A DNA stretch of 64,000 bases, from positions 62,001 through 126,000 of the forward strand of contig NZ_JAFCKB010000024.1 in NCBI RefSeq assembly GCF_018130615.1, given 5' to 3'. Source of the DNA: Bradyrhizobium manausense. GTDB taxonomy: Bacteria; Pseudomonadota; Alphaproteobacteria; Rhizobiales; Xanthobacteraceae. The translations under genes and the position numbers were made by a program. The notes below the pieces were generated by a model. It worked only from the letters and a program-made list of their open reading frames with translations, was not told the DNA's origin and searched no databases. Of this stretch, positions 9,560 through 18,984 are shown piece by piece (positions within the stretch are counted from its first letter, which is position 1; every line of letters begins with the position of its first letter).

Positions 9560-10189
9560 TCAACGCGCCGCAGGTTTCTCGATCAGCTTCTTCAGGCTGT
9601 CACGAGCAGGTTTACTGTACCCGTCGCCACTGCCCGAAGGCTGCTGCTCGGTATCAGCTTGATCATCATCTGGTTTGTTTTTCTTGAATCTCTTCAAGAT
9701 GGTGTTCTCGGGGTCATCCGGCAAGAGGGACATCAGCCAATCCCCGGTTCCCTGGAGCACCACGCGGGATTTGGCCCCCGTGACCCAGTCCGGGCGCTGC
9801 TTGTCCGGCACCAGCCAAGTGAAGAACAGGAACGCGACCACGACGATCAAAAGCCCGCGAGCCAGCCCAAACAGGAAGCCGAGGGTGCGGTCCAGCGCGC
9901 CGATGCGCGAATCCAGGATCATGTCGGAGATGCGGACCGTGATCACGGAAACCACGACCAGGGTGCCGACGAACACGCCGGCGACCACGACCACGCTCGC
10001 GACCGTATCGTTGTTGAAATAGGTCTTGGCGGTCGGCAGCAGCTTGGAGAAGGAGTACAGCGTCACGATCGCTGCGGTGCCCCAGGCCGCGATCGAGAGG
10101 ATTTCGCGCATGAAGCCGCGGACCATGGCAAGCAGGCCCGAGATCAGCATCACACCGAGCAGGATCAGATCGAGGAGTGTTACTGGCAT
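9560..10189 (-). CDS. cvpA: CvpA family inner-membrane protein
   Basis: 209 residues with four hydrophobic segments in the first 140 (LLDLILLGVMLISGLLAMVRG onward), then a long polar, Lys/Asp-rich cytoplasmic tail. CvpA is classically named for colicin V export, but its general role is in envelope homeostasis. Position directly before purF is conserved across proteobacteria and supports the call. Confidence 0.9.
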   Translation of the reverse strand: MPVTLLDLILLGVMLISGLLAMVRGFMREILSIAAWGTAAIVTLYSFSKLLPTAKTYFNNDTVASVVVVAGVFVGTLVVVSVITVRISDMILDSRIGALDRTLGFLFGLARGLLIVVVAFLFFTWLVPDKQRPDWVTGAKSRVVLQGTGDWLMSLLPDDPENTILKRFKKNKPDDDQADTEQQPSGSGDGYSKPARDSLKKLIEKPAAR

Positions 10190-10357
10190 CGGCTGGTCTG
10201 GTCCGCTCGTACTCTCAAAGGGTGCTCAGCGAATCGGTGTTTGGCCGCCGCCCTAAGTGACGGGCAGACGGTGCTTCCGGCAAGGCCGTAACCACGCAAT
10301 CCCATGCTGCTTTTGTGACGGCTGTATAGCGGCGGAGGCGCTGGACGTCACCTCCGG

Positions 10358-11806
10358 CTACCCCTCTCCACGGCGGAATCTTGCCGGTGTGGCATTTTTC
10401 TCCGCTGGCGAGTTCGAGTCGCCGCGGCGGGAGCCCTTGGCGGCGATTTCAGCGACCAGAGTCGTGAGGCTGTTGACCGCGTTCAAGGTCAGTCCGGCAT
10501 CACCGCCGGCATCTCCTCCACGGGCCGATTCGGGCAGCACGGCACGCTTGAAACCGAGTTTTGCCGCTTCCTTGAGCCGCGCCGGGGTCTGCGCCACCGG
10601 GCGGATGACGCCGGAGAGCGAAATCTCACCGAAATAGACCGCATCGGTGGGTAACTGCGCATTAACCAGGGAGGACACCAGCGCGGCCGCGGCGGCCATG
10701 TCGGCCGCCGGCTCGTGGATGCGCAGGCCGCCCGCTACATTCAGATAGACGTCATGGCCGGACAGCTTGACGCCGCAATGCGCCTCCAGCACCGCCAGCA
10801 CCATCGAAAGCCGGCTCTGGTCCCAGCCGACCACGGCCCGGCGCGGGGTGCCGAGCGAGGTCGGGGCCACCAGCGCCTGCAATTCGACCAGAACGGGCCG
10901 TGTGCCCTCGATGCCCGCAAAGACTGCGGTGCCGGGCGTGCCGAGGTCGCGCTCGGACAGGAACAGCTCCGACGGGTTGGTGACCTCGCGCAGGCCAAGG
11001 CCGGTCATCTCGAACACGCCGATCTCGTCGGTCGGACCAAAACGGTTCTTCACGGCGCGCAGGATGCGAAATTGCTGCGAGCCTTCGCCTTCGAACGACA
11101 TCACGGCATCGACCATGTGCTCGACGACGCGGGGGCCCGCAATCTGGCCGTCCTTGGTGACGTGGCCGACGAGGATGATGGCGGCACCCGTCTTCTTGGC
11201 AAAACGGATAAGCGCCTGTGCCGAGGCGCGCACCTGCGTCACCGTGCCGGGGGCCGATTCCACCGTGTCGGTCCACATGGTCTGGATCGAGTCGATGACG
11301 ATCAGCCGGGGGACGGCGCCTTCCGACAAGGTCGAGACGATGTCCTCGACCGAGGTCTCGGCGGCGAGCTGCACCGGCGCATCCGACAGTCCGAGCCGCT
11401 CGGCACGCAGCCGCACCTGAGCGATGGCTTCTTCGCCGGAGATGTAGACGATGCGGTGGCCGGCGCGCGCCATCATGCTGGTTGCCTGCGTCAGCAGCGT
11501 CGACTTGCCGATGCCGGGATCGCCGCCGACCAGCAGCACCGAGCCGCGGACGAAGCCGCCGCCGGTGACGCGATCGAGCTCGGTCATGCCCGACGACATG
11601 CGCGGCGCATCCGGGCTCTTGCCGGCAAGGCTCTCCAGCGCAAACGTCCGGCCCTTGCGCTTGGAGCGGATCGAGACCGGCACGCTGCCGCTGGTATCTT
11701 CCTCGGCCAGCGTATTCCACTCGCCGCAGGACTCGCACTTGCCCTGCCAGCGGTTATAGGCCGCGCCGCAGTTCTGACAGACGAAGGAAAGCGTGTTCTT
11801 GGCCAT
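10358..11806 (-). CDS. radA: DNA repair/recombination protein RadA (Sms)
   Basis: 482-residue RecA-related ATPase that promotes branch migration. A C4 zinc finger is formed by Cys10, Cys13, Cys24 and Cys27. Walker A GGDPGIGKS is at about 94-102, followed by the RadA-specific VKNRFGPTDE motif and a C-terminal Lon-protease-like domain. The C-terminus is extended by a charged tail rich in Arg and Gly (RRGDSNSPAEKNATPARFRRGEG). The 168 bases between it and cvpA show no gene. Confidence 0.95.
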   Translation of the reverse strand: MAKNTLSFVCQNCGAAYNRWQGKCESCGEWNTLAEEDTSGSVPVSIRSKRKGRTFALESLAGKSPDAPRMSSGMTELDRVTGGGFVRGSVLLVGGDPGIGKSTLLTQATSMMARAGHRIVYISGEEAIAQVRLRAERLGLSDAPVQLAAETSVEDIVSTLSEGAVPRLIVIDSIQTMWTDTVESAPGTVTQVRASAQALIRFAKKTGAAIILVGHVTKDGQIAGPRVVEHMVDAVMSFEGEGSQQFRILRAVKNRFGPTDEIGVFEMTGLGLREVTNPSELFLSERDLGTPGTAVFAGIEGTRPVLVELQALVAPTSLGTPRRAVVGWDQSRLSMVLAVLEAHCGVKLSGHDVYLNVAGGLRIHEPAADMAAAAALVSSLVNAQLPTDAVYFGEISLSGVIRPVAQTPARLKEAAKLGFKRAVLPESARGGDAGGDAGLTLNAVNSLTTLVAEIAAKGSRRGDSNSPAEKNATPARFRRGEG

Positions 11807-11996
11807 GGGGACAGCGAGTCGGAGGTTTCTGATGTGCTGATAGCACGGAACGGCAGGCTGCGCGGGCAGCCGTCAGCGCCCCAATTAGCGCAATTCACCG
11901 CGGCCGATACACCCTTCGTTAGCCCTACGCCGCCCCGCCGCGCCGGACTTTGCCAAATGTTAGCGGACGCAAGTCCAGTTTCGGAACCAGGACGGG

Positions 11997-13166
11997 GTGG
12001 CGAAACGAATGATGGCAGTCTTACGCATATTGCTCGCTGTGGGCATGGCCTTTGGCGTTCTCGCACCAGCCGGTCGCGTGATTGCGGCCGATGCAAAGCC
12101 GCTCAATATCGTCTTCGTGAACCCGGGCAAGACCGGTGAGGTCTACTGGGACATGGTGGCGCAGACCATGCAGGCCGCCGGCCGCAAGCTCAATGCCAAT
12201 GTCGAGGTGCTGACCAGCGAACGCAACTACCGCACGATGCAGGAGCTTGGCCTCGGCGTGGTCGCTCGGCCCGACAAGCCCGATTTCCTCATTCTCTCGA
12301 ACGAGGAGTCCGCCGCCGTTCCGATCCTGGAGGCGGCCGAGGCCGCGGGCGTCAAGACGCTTCTGCTGTCGAACACGTTGATCGGCGAGGATGCGGTGCG
12401 TCTCGGACCGCCGCGCCGGACGCTCAAGAACTGGCTCGGCGACATCACGACCGATCTGACGACCGCGGGCGCGCGGATGGCGAATGCGCTGATTGGCGCG
12501 GCGCGCAACGAAAAATGGCAAAGCCCGGACGGCAAGATTCATCTGCTCGGGATCGGTGGTGACGAGATCACGCCGGCCTCGATCGCCCGTAATGCCGGCC
12601 TCCAGCTCGCGGTCGCGGCGGCGCCCGACGTCGTCGTGGACCGGATGCTGTTCGCGAACTGGACACAATCGGAAGCCGAGCAGGTCGCGGCCAATTATCT
12701 CAGCTGGGCGCAGCGCAAGGGCATTCGTCCCGCAGGGATCTGGGCTGGCAACGATCCGATGGCGCTGGGCGCGCTCAAGGCCGTCGCGGCCGCCGGCATC
12801 ACACCCGGCGAGAGCATCCAGGTGGTCGGCCTCAACTGGTCGGAGGACGCGCTACGCGAAATCAAAGCCGGTCGTCTGCTCCTGACCGATGGCGGTCATT
12901 TCCTGCTCGGCGGCTGGTCGATCGTGCTGCTGCGCGACTATGCCGACGGATGCGACTTTGCAGCGGGCTCGCCGCATGTCGAGGTCAAGACGTCGGCGAT
13001 CACGCGCGACAATCTCGGCTCCGTCGCCGGGCTGATCAAGAGCCGGGCCTTCGACCGGATCGACTTCGCGCGGTTCAGGGCCAAACCGGGGCGTTGCGGC
13101 CAACACGACTTTTCGGTGGACACGCTGATCTCATCGTTGTCGCCCCCAAGCAGCGCCGGTGAATGA
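11997..13166 (+). CDS. Periplasmic sugar/autoinducer-type binding protein (Peripla_BP_4) coupled to a GGDEF-EAL gene
   Basis: 389 residues. A signal peptide (about 1-31, ending near GRVIAA) precedes a complete type I periplasmic binding fold, with the family-typical opening LNIVFVNPGKTGEVYWDMV and a hinge region with GIWAGNDPMALGALKA. The start may be GTG 11997 or the ATGs at 12009/12012. No ABC permease or ATPase accompanies it. Instead the stop codon overlaps the ATG of a membrane GGDEF-EAL protein (ATGA at 13163). The likely role is therefore ligand presentation to that signalling protein rather than transport, by analogy with LuxP; this is inference. Confidence 0.88.
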   Translation: MAKRMMAVLRILLAVGMAFGVLAPAGRVIAADAKPLNIVFVNPGKTGEVYWDMVAQTMQAAGRKLNANVEVLTSERNYRTMQELGLGVVARPDKPDFLILSNEESAAVPILEAAEAAGVKTLLLSNTLIGEDAVRLGPPRRTLKNWLGDITTDLTTAGARMANALIGAARNEKWQSPDGKIHLLGIGGDEITPASIARNAGLQLAVAAAPDVVVDRMLFANWTQSEAEQVAANYLSWAQRKGIRPAGIWAGNDPMALGALKAVAAAGITPGESIQVVGLNWSEDALREIKAGRLLLTDGGHFLLGGWSIVLLRDYADGCDFAAGSPHVEVKTSAITRDNLGSVAGLIKSRAFDRIDFARFRAKPGRCGQHDFSVDTLISSLSPPSSAGE

Positions 13167-15220
13167 TGCGGCACGGTGACGGGATGAACGGCCCGACGAA
13201 GCCTGCGCCATCGCGCTCGGTCGTCCGTGCGATGATCTGGGCCACCGTGCCCGTTCTGCTGCTGGTGCAACTGCTCGCATCCGCCGGCGTCGAGGTCTCG
13301 AGCTTCTGGTCGCAGATCAGGCAGCTCGATGCCCGCATTGCGCGCGTCGCTGAGAGCCGCGCCGAATTGATCGCCGAGCCGCTCTGGAAGATGCGCTATG
13401 ACCAGGTCACGGGGGTGCTCAACGAGGTGATGCACGACGAGACCATCGTGGCCGCCGCCGTCTACGATGACACGGGCGCCGTGATCGCCCGCGTGGTGGC
13501 ACGGCCCTCGGTGCAGGCTCTTACCGAGGTCTCGCGTCCGGTCGCCTACAGCAACGGCAACATCGCCGTTCAGGCCGGCCGCATCGTGATCGCCTATTCC
13601 TACGCGACGCTCTATGCGGACACCGGCAGCAGGCTGGGACTGCTTCTGGTCGTGGGCCTGCTCGGGACGCTCGCGACCATGATCGCGATGCGGATCTCTG
13701 CCAACATCTTCATCGGCAGGCCGCTGGCCGCAATGATGTCGGCGATCCAGCGCAGCAAGCAGGACGGCCGCGCCTATCCGGCCGACGTCAAATCGTCGAA
13801 CGAATTCGGCCAGCTGGCGAGCGCCTTCAACGCGATGCAGCATACGACCTCAGGTGCGCTCGACCGGCTCGGGCATATGGCTTCGCACGATCCGCTCACC
13901 GGGCTTCCCAACCGCCGCTCACTGTCCGAACGCCTGGTGACCTTGAGCCGCGATGCCGGCTCGCCGGACGCGCTGATTGCGTTCTGCTTCATCGATCTCG
14001 ATGATTTCAAGGGCGTCAACGACACCTTCGGCCACGATGCCGGCGACAAGTTCCTGGTTCATATCTCCGAGCGGCTTCGTGGCATGGTCGAATGGGAGGA
14101 TTGGGTCGCGCGGCTCGGCGGTGACGAGTTCGTGGTCATTCGCCCGGAAGTCAGCAATGAAGCGGCCGCGCAAGTCTTCGCTCGGCAATTGCTGGAGGCG
14201 ATTTCCGCGCCGATCCTGCTCCATGACAAGCAGGTCGTGCCGCGTGCCAGTATCGGGCTTGCCGTGCGCCGTGCCGGTGATCCTGAGCTGTCGCATTTGC
14301 CGGCGCTGGCCGACATCGCGCTCTACCACGCCAAGAGCAAGGCGCCCGGCACGGTTGCTGTGCTGGACGAAGCGCTCCAGCGCGACTATCGCCGGCGCAG
14401 GGATCTCGAACTCGCCATTCCCGCGGGCTTTTCTGAGCGGCAATTCGAGGTCTGGTATCAGAGCCAGGTCGACATGATGACTCAGGACGTCATCGGTCTG
14501 GAGGCGCTCATTCGTTGGCGTCACCCCGAGCATGGTGTGATCAGCCCCGGCGAATTCCTGCCGCTGATCGAACGCAGCGGCAACAACGCGCGCCTGACAC
14601 GCTACGTGCTGACCGATGCCTGCCGCGCGCTGCAGCAGCTCGCCACTGCAGGCAGGCCTCAGATCCGGATCGCGATCAATCTGCCGCCGTCCGAGCTGGC
14701 CGATCATTCGTTCGCCGCCGAGTTGCGCGAGACCTGCGAGCGGTTCGGCATCGCCGCCTCGTCGCTCGAACTCGAGATCACCGAGGGGTCGCTGATCAAC
14801 AATATCGCCAGCGCATCCGATACGCTGCGCCGGTTGCGGCGCCTCGGCGCCACCATCGCGCTCGACGATTTCGGCACGGGCTACAGCTCACTCGCGCATT
14901 TGCGGCGCTTTCCCCTCGACAAGGTCAAGATCGACAAGGCGTTCATCCACGAAATTCCCGATAGTGCCGAGGACAAGGCGATCGTCGGCGTCATCGCCTC
15001 GCTCGCGGGCACGCTCGGACTGACGTTGGTCGCGGAAGGCATCGAGCGCGCCGAGCAGGCGCGGGCCATGCGCGAGATGGGTGTGAGGCTCGGCCAGGGC
15101 TTCCTGTATCACAGGCCGCAGCCGCTCGATGCGGTGTTGCGCGGGCTTGCCGAAGCCGGCGCTGGCGAAGAGCGCGTGCTGGCCGACAGCCCGTCGATTG
15201 CGCCGGAATTCGCCGCCTGA
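13163..15220 (+). CDS. Membrane GGDEF-EAL protein (c-di-GMP turnover)
   Basis: 685 residues. TM1 is at about 24-44, a periplasmic region at about 45-157, TM2 at about 159-176, then a HAMP-like linker. The GGDEF domain has an intact GGDEF at 319-323. The inhibitory I-site is degenerate: Glu replaces Arg at the RxxD position (EWED), so product inhibition is probably lost. The EAL domain shows EALIR (446-450), the ITE segment, LDDFGTGYSS, KVKIDKAF, VAEGIE and GQGF, so the phosphodiesterase site looks complete. Which activity dominates cannot be told. It is translationally coupled to the upstream binding protein, a candidate periplasmic input. Confidence 0.94.
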   Translation: MMRHGDGMNGPTKPAPSRSVVRAMIWATVPVLLLVQLLASAGVEVSSFWSQIRQLDARIARVAESRAELIAEPLWKMRYDQVTGVLNEVMHDETIVAAAVYDDTGAVIARVVARPSVQALTEVSRPVAYSNGNIAVQAGRIVIAYSYATLYADTGSRLGLLLVVGLLGTLATMIAMRISANIFIGRPLAAMMSAIQRSKQDGRAYPADVKSSNEFGQLASAFNAMQHTTSGALDRLGHMASHDPLTGLPNRRSLSERLVTLSRDAGSPDALIAFCFIDLDDFKGVNDTFGHDAGDKFLVHISERLRGMVEWEDWVARLGGDEFVVIRPEVSNEAAAQVFARQLLEAISAPILLHDKQVVPRASIGLAVRRAGDPELSHLPALADIALYHAKSKAPGTVAVLDEALQRDYRRRRDLELAIPAGFSERQFEVWYQSQVDMMTQDVIGLEALIRWRHPEHGVISPGEFLPLIERSGNNARLTRYVLTDACRALQQLATAGRPQIRIAINLPPSELADHSFAAELRETCERFGIAASSLELEITEGSLINNIASASDTLRRLRRLGATIALDDFGTGYSSLAHLRRFPLDKVKIDKAFIHEIPDSAEDKAIVGVIASLAGTLGLTLVAEGIERAEQARAMREMGVRLGQGFLYHRPQPLDAVLRGLAEAGAGEERVLADSPSIAPEFAA

Positions 15221-15223
15221 GTG

Positions 15224-15949
15224 CTACGGCTGCGTCGCGTTCCAGAGCATCGAGAGGCCGGCCGCGATCATGATCGCGTCCATCACCAGGCGAAACATCT
15301 CCGGCTTCAGGTGCATCACGAAGCGCTTGGCGACGAAGGCGCCGGCCATCAGGGAGGAGCCCGCGATCAGGCCTTTGATGAAGACGTCCAGCGTCAGCGC
15401 GCCGAAGCGCTCGAACGTCACTGATTTTGCGAAGTAGAGGCCAAGAGAGGCGGCGGCTTCGGTCGCGAGGAAGGCGCCCTTGGAGAGGCCGTAGAACAGG
15501 AACAGCGGCACGCTGAGCGGCCCGGTCGAGACCACGATGCCGGTGAGATAGCCGATGACCGCACCGCCGATTGCGAGATGCCAGAGATTGGCCTTGAGGT
15601 CGTGCCGTGCCAGCCAATGCCGCACCGGCACCATCGCGATCAGGAAGACGCCGATAGCGAGATCGACCGCGTGCGAGGGCAGGGCGAGCAGGGTCCGCGC
15701 GCCCAGCACCGCAGCCGGGATGCCCGTGACCGAATAGGCTGCGCACGCCCGCCAGTCGACCTCGCGCCACCACGCCAGAATCCGCGAAAAGTTCGCCATC
15801 ACGGAGGCGACCGCCATGATCGGCACGGCCTCTTTCGGTCCGTAGGCATAGACCAGCACCGGCATCAGCATGATCGACGAGCCTGTGCCGACGATGCCGG
15901 AAATGGTGCCTGCGATCAGGCCGACGCTGAGGACGAAGAGGAAGGCCAA
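15224..15949 (-). CDS. TauE/SafE family membrane permease
   Basis: 241 residues with about eight hydrophobic segments. It starts at a TTG with a GGAG ribosome site eight bases upstream. The glycine-rich openings GLIAGTISGIVGTGSSIMLMPVL and later GGAVIGYLTGIVVSTGPLSVPLF are the two repeated halves typical of the sulfite exporter/TauE family. The transported anion is unknown. It is convergent with the GGDEF-EAL gene, three bases between stops. Confidence 0.85.
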   Translation of the reverse strand: MAFLFVLSVGLIAGTISGIVGTGSSIMLMPVLVYAYGPKEAVPIMAVASVMANFSRILAWWREVDWRACAAYSVTGIPAAVLGARTLLALPSHAVDLAIGVFLIAMVPVRHWLARHDLKANLWHLAIGGAVIGYLTGIVVSTGPLSVPLFLFYGLSKGAFLATEAAASLGLYFAKSVTFERFGALTLDVFIKGLIAGSSLMAGAFVAKRFVMHLKPEMFRLVMDAIMIAAGLSMLWNATQP

Positions 15950-16205
15950 GAGGTGGGCTCCGGGAAATTGACGGGTTCCCGATCAGTGCTCGCTGCGCAC
16001 GGGAGCTCGTCCACGAGACATCCTGCCAGTGTTTTGCCCGACAAGTCAAACAAAATTTCGGAATAACAGCAGTCTGCTGATCTGGCGGGAGTTGGCTACT
16101 GTGCATGGGGTTGTTTTTCATGATTTTTCTTGGTGCCGCACTGCTGACAGCATGTTGGCAGCAGGGGCGGGCTATGACCGCCCCTGACAAAACAGGGAGT
16201 GGGTC

Positions 16206-16574
16206 ATGCCGGTCGAGGCAAGCTGTCATTGTGGTGAGACGGTGTTCGAGGTGACGGAGGCGCCTTCGAGCGTGACGCGCTGCACCTGCTCGCTCTGCGC
16301 CAAGCGCGGCGCGCTGTGGGCCTATTACACGCCGGCGCAGTTTCGCCTGCTGTCACCCGCCGATAATGTCGCGACCTATCTCTGGGGCAGCCGCACCGTC
16401 AAGCATCATTTCTGCGCGAGCTGCGGCTGCGGGACGTTCTCGGAATCGCCGGACTGGTCGACCGGAAAACCCGATTTCGAGAGGCCCAAGGTCGGTGTCA
16501 ATGCACGCCTGTTCGACGATTTCGATCTCGACGCGGTGCCGGTGAGCGTGATCGACGGCAAGAACTTGTGGTGA
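16206..16574 (+). CDS. GFA (glutathione-dependent formaldehyde-activating enzyme-like) family protein
   Basis: 122 residues with the zinc-binding Cys pattern of the GFA/CENP-V fold: CHCG at about 7-10, CTCSLCAKRG at about 24-33 and CASCGCGTF at about 66-74. Family members often lack true formaldehyde activity, so the reaction is uncertain. It is a single gene with its own ribosome site (GGGAGTGGGTC before ATG) and convergent with xthA. Confidence 0.85.
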   Translation: MPVEASCHCGETVFEVTEAPSSVTRCTCSLCAKRGALWAYYTPAQFRLLSPADNVATYLWGSRTVKHHFCASCGCGTFSESPDWSTGKPDFERPKVGVNARLFDDFDLDAVPVSVIDGKNLW

Positions 16575-16617
16575 GCACGATCGGCTCTGCTGCATTTCGG
16601 ATATCACGGCACCCGGC

Positions 16618-17388
16618 TTATCTCAACACCACCCAGGCCGGCGCATGATCGCTCGCGCCGTCCTCGCCGCGAATCCTCTTGTCGACATCGGCCTTCGCCA
16701 GGCGTGAGACGAGGGCAGGGCTCAGCAGCAGATGGTCGAGCCGCAGCCCCGCATCGCGCGGCCAGCGGTTCCGCTTGTAATCCCAGAACGTGTAGATGCG
16801 CTTGTCTCCGTGCGTCTCGCGGATCGCGTCGCACCAGCCTTGTTCGATGAGTGACGCAAACGCCGCGCGGCTCTTCGGCTGGATCAAGGCATCCTTGTCC
16901 CACGAGCGCGTCGGATAGATGTCGATCTCCGTTGGTGCGACGTTGTAGTCGCCGGCGAGCACCACGGGCAGATCCTGCTTGATGAAGGTTTTGGCGTGGC
17001 GCTTCAGTCGCGCAAACCAGTCGAGCTTGTAGTCAAATTTCGGCCCGGGCTGCGGATTGCCGTTCGGCAGGTAAATGCTCGTGACGATGACGCCGCGCAC
17101 GGCGGCCTCGATGTAGCGCGCCTCGTGGTCATCGGGGCGTCCCGGCAGGCGGTCGCGCGTCAGCACGGGCTCGGCGTCGCGGGCGAGGATAGCGACGCCG
17201 TTCCAGGTCTTCTGTCCGCGCCACACTGCGCCGTAGCCGGCCTTTTCGATCGCGGCTGCCGGAAATTCGCCATCACTTGCCTTCAATTCCTGAAGCGCGA
17301 CAACATCGGGCTTCGCCGCGCGCATCCATGCGAGCAGATTGGGCAGACGGCGGTTGATGTTGTTGATGTTGAATGTCGCAATCTTCAT
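16618..17388 (-). CDS. xthA: Exodeoxyribonuclease III
   Basis: 256-residue Mg-dependent AP endonuclease/3'-5' exonuclease of base-excision repair. Motifs seen: NINNINRRLPNLL, LQELKASDGEFP (metal-binding Glu), a Tyr/Asp region with IYLPNGNPQPG, GDYNVAP, LDHLLLSP and the C-terminal SDHAP. All catalytic positions appear intact. Rhizobia often carry two paralogues; which one this is cannot be told here. Confidence 0.93.
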   Translation of the reverse strand: MKIATFNINNINRRLPNLLAWMRAAKPDVVALQELKASDGEFPAAAIEKAGYGAVWRGQKTWNGVAILARDAEPVLTRDRLPGRPDDHEARYIEAAVRGVIVTSIYLPNGNPQPGPKFDYKLDWFARLKRHAKTFIKQDLPVVLAGDYNVAPTEIDIYPTRSWDKDALIQPKSRAAFASLIEQGWCDAIRETHGDKRIYTFWDYKRNRWPRDAGLRLDHLLLSPALVSRLAKADVDKRIRGEDGASDHAPAWVVLR

Positions 17389-17426
17389 GTAGAGCTACCG
17401 GCTCCTGCCTCGTACCCGGAGATACA

Positions 17427-17648
17427 ATGTCCAAACTGAGCTTTGCCGCTATTGCGTTCGCCGTCGCGTTCTCCGGGGCCGCTTCCGCACAATCGGCCGA
17501 TCCGCGCGGTGCGTGCAAGGCGGACTATGACAAATTCTGCGCCGGCATCGCGCCGGGCGGCGGCCGTATCGTCGCCTGTCTTAACGGCAAGCGCGACCAG
17601 CTCAGCGCGACCTGCAAGGCGGCGCTGGATAGCAGGCAGAAGAAATAA
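17427..17648 (+). CDS. Small secreted Cys-rich repeat protein
   Basis: 73 residues starting at ATG 17427 (GGAGATACA just upstream). A signal peptide ending AASAQ (about residue 21) precedes a mature peptide of about 50 residues with cysteines in GACKADYDKFCAGI, GGRIVACLNG and ATCKAALD. This spacing matches the cysteine-rich repeat (Cys_rich_FGFR-type, PF00839) seen in small alphaproteobacterial periplasmic proteins. Divergent from xthA, with starts only 38 bases apart. Function unknown. Confidence 0.75.
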   Translation: MSKLSFAAIAFAVAFSGAASAQSADPRGACKADYDKFCAGIAPGGGRIVACLNGKRDQLSATCKAALDSRQKK

Positions 17649-17660
17649 GCGGTGCGTCTG

Positions 17661-18944
17661 TCAGCTCGGCAGCGGCGGCGGGGCCGACGGCTGCTCGATC
17701 GTTGGCGGTGAGAGCGGCTGCTCGGCCGCTTGTGCGGGCTCGGGCTTCGCCAGCGGCTCGACCACGTTGCCGCCCTTGTAGACGCGGGCGTAGCGGTGAC
17801 CGAGGCTGGTGAGCACCTCGTAACCGATCGTGCCGAAATGATGCGCGAGTTCGTCGACGGTGATGCCCTCGCCGAGCAGCGTCACCATGTGGCCGCGCCG
17901 CGCCGCGTTCGGTGGCAGATCGGTGATGTCGATCGCGATCAAATCCATCGAGACGCGGCCCGCGACCGGGCAGCGCTTGCCGGCAACGATCACCTCGGCA
18001 CCACGGGTGCCGTCGTTGGAGCTGGCGGCGCGGAAATAGCCATCGGCATAGCCAACCGCAATGATCGCGAGCTTCGTTGGCCGCCGCGCCGTCCAGGTGC
18101 CGCCGTAGCCGACGGTTTCGCCGCGCTCGATGCTGCGGATCTGCACGATGCGCGCCTTCAGGTCGACGACCTGTTGCATCGGGTTGTCAGCCTCCGGCGT
18201 CGGATTGACGCCATAGAGCGCGGCACCCGGCCGTACCAGATCGAACTGGAAGGGCGCACCGAGGAAGATGCCTGACGAATTGGCCAGCGCTGCCGGCACG
18301 CCGGAGAATTCGCTGGCGATGCCGCGGAAGGCTGCAAGCTGCTTGGCGTTGACGGGGCTGTTGAGCTGCTCGGCCGAGACCAGGTGGCTCATCACCAGCG
18401 TGATGCCGTGATCGCCGGCATTGATGCGGGGGATGATCGCCTGCGCCTCCGCAAGTGTGAGCCCGAGCCGGTTCATGCCGGTGTCGATGTGGATCGCGGC
18501 GCCGCCGGACCAGCCGGTGCGGCGGCAGAACACGTCCCATTCGGCGAGTTCATTGAGGTCGCCGATCACGGGACGGCAGTTGATCTTGGCGTAGTGCTCG
18601 CCGGTGTTCTGGAAATAGCCGCCGAGCACGTAGATCGCGGCATCCGGCACCGCCCCGCGGGCGGTGCGCGCCTCCTCGATGGTGGCGACGAAGAAGGTCT
18701 TGCAGCCGGCCTTGTTCAGCGCGTGCGCGACCTCGGCAGTGCCGCAGCCATAGGCGTCGGCCTTGATCACCGCCGAGCACTCAGCCGGCACCGCCGTTTT
18801 CTCGAGCCTGCGCCAGTTGGCGATGATGGCGTCGAGATCGACGGTGAGCACGCCGCCGTAGGCTGCGAGCGCGGCAGCCTGATTGGCCTCCGCGGAGAGG
18901 AGGCCGGATTGCGGGGGCATGTTTGGGTCGGACGCCATTGTCAT
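17661..18944 (-). CDS. alr: Alanine racemase, with Pro-rich C-terminal tail
   Basis: PLP enzyme making D-alanine for peptidoglycan. The PLP lysine is Lys61 in AVIKADAYGCG, and the second catalytic tyrosine lies in VGYGGTW. Both domains are complete. At 427 residues it is longer than the family's usual 360-380, owing to an N-terminal leader of about 30 residues and a C-terminal tail of about 28 rich in Pro/Glu/Ala (PEPAQAAEQPLSPP...). It follows dnaB by 40 bases, as commonly seen in this order, and is probably co-transcribed. Confidence 0.93.
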   Translation of the reverse strand: MTMASDPNMPPQSGLLSAEANQAAALAAYGGVLTVDLDAIIANWRRLEKTAVPAECSAVIKADAYGCGTAEVAHALNKAGCKTFFVATIEEARTARGAVPDAAIYVLGGYFQNTGEHYAKINCRPVIGDLNELAEWDVFCRRTGWSGGAAIHIDTGMNRLGLTLAEAQAIIPRINAGDHGITLVMSHLVSAEQLNSPVNAKQLAAFRGIASEFSGVPAALANSSGIFLGAPFQFDLVRPGAALYGVNPTPEADNPMQQVVDLKARIVQIRSIERGETVGYGGTWTARRPTKLAIIAVGYADGYFRAASSNDGTRGAEVIVAGKRCPVAGRVSMDLIAIDITDLPPNAARRGHMVTLLGEGITVDELAHHFGTIGYEVLTSLGHRYARVYKGGNVVEPLAKPEPAQAAEQPLSPPTIEQPSAPPPLPS

Positions 18945-18984
18945 GGCGCCGTTTTACGCAAGAGGCAGGCCGGGTTCAAGAAAC

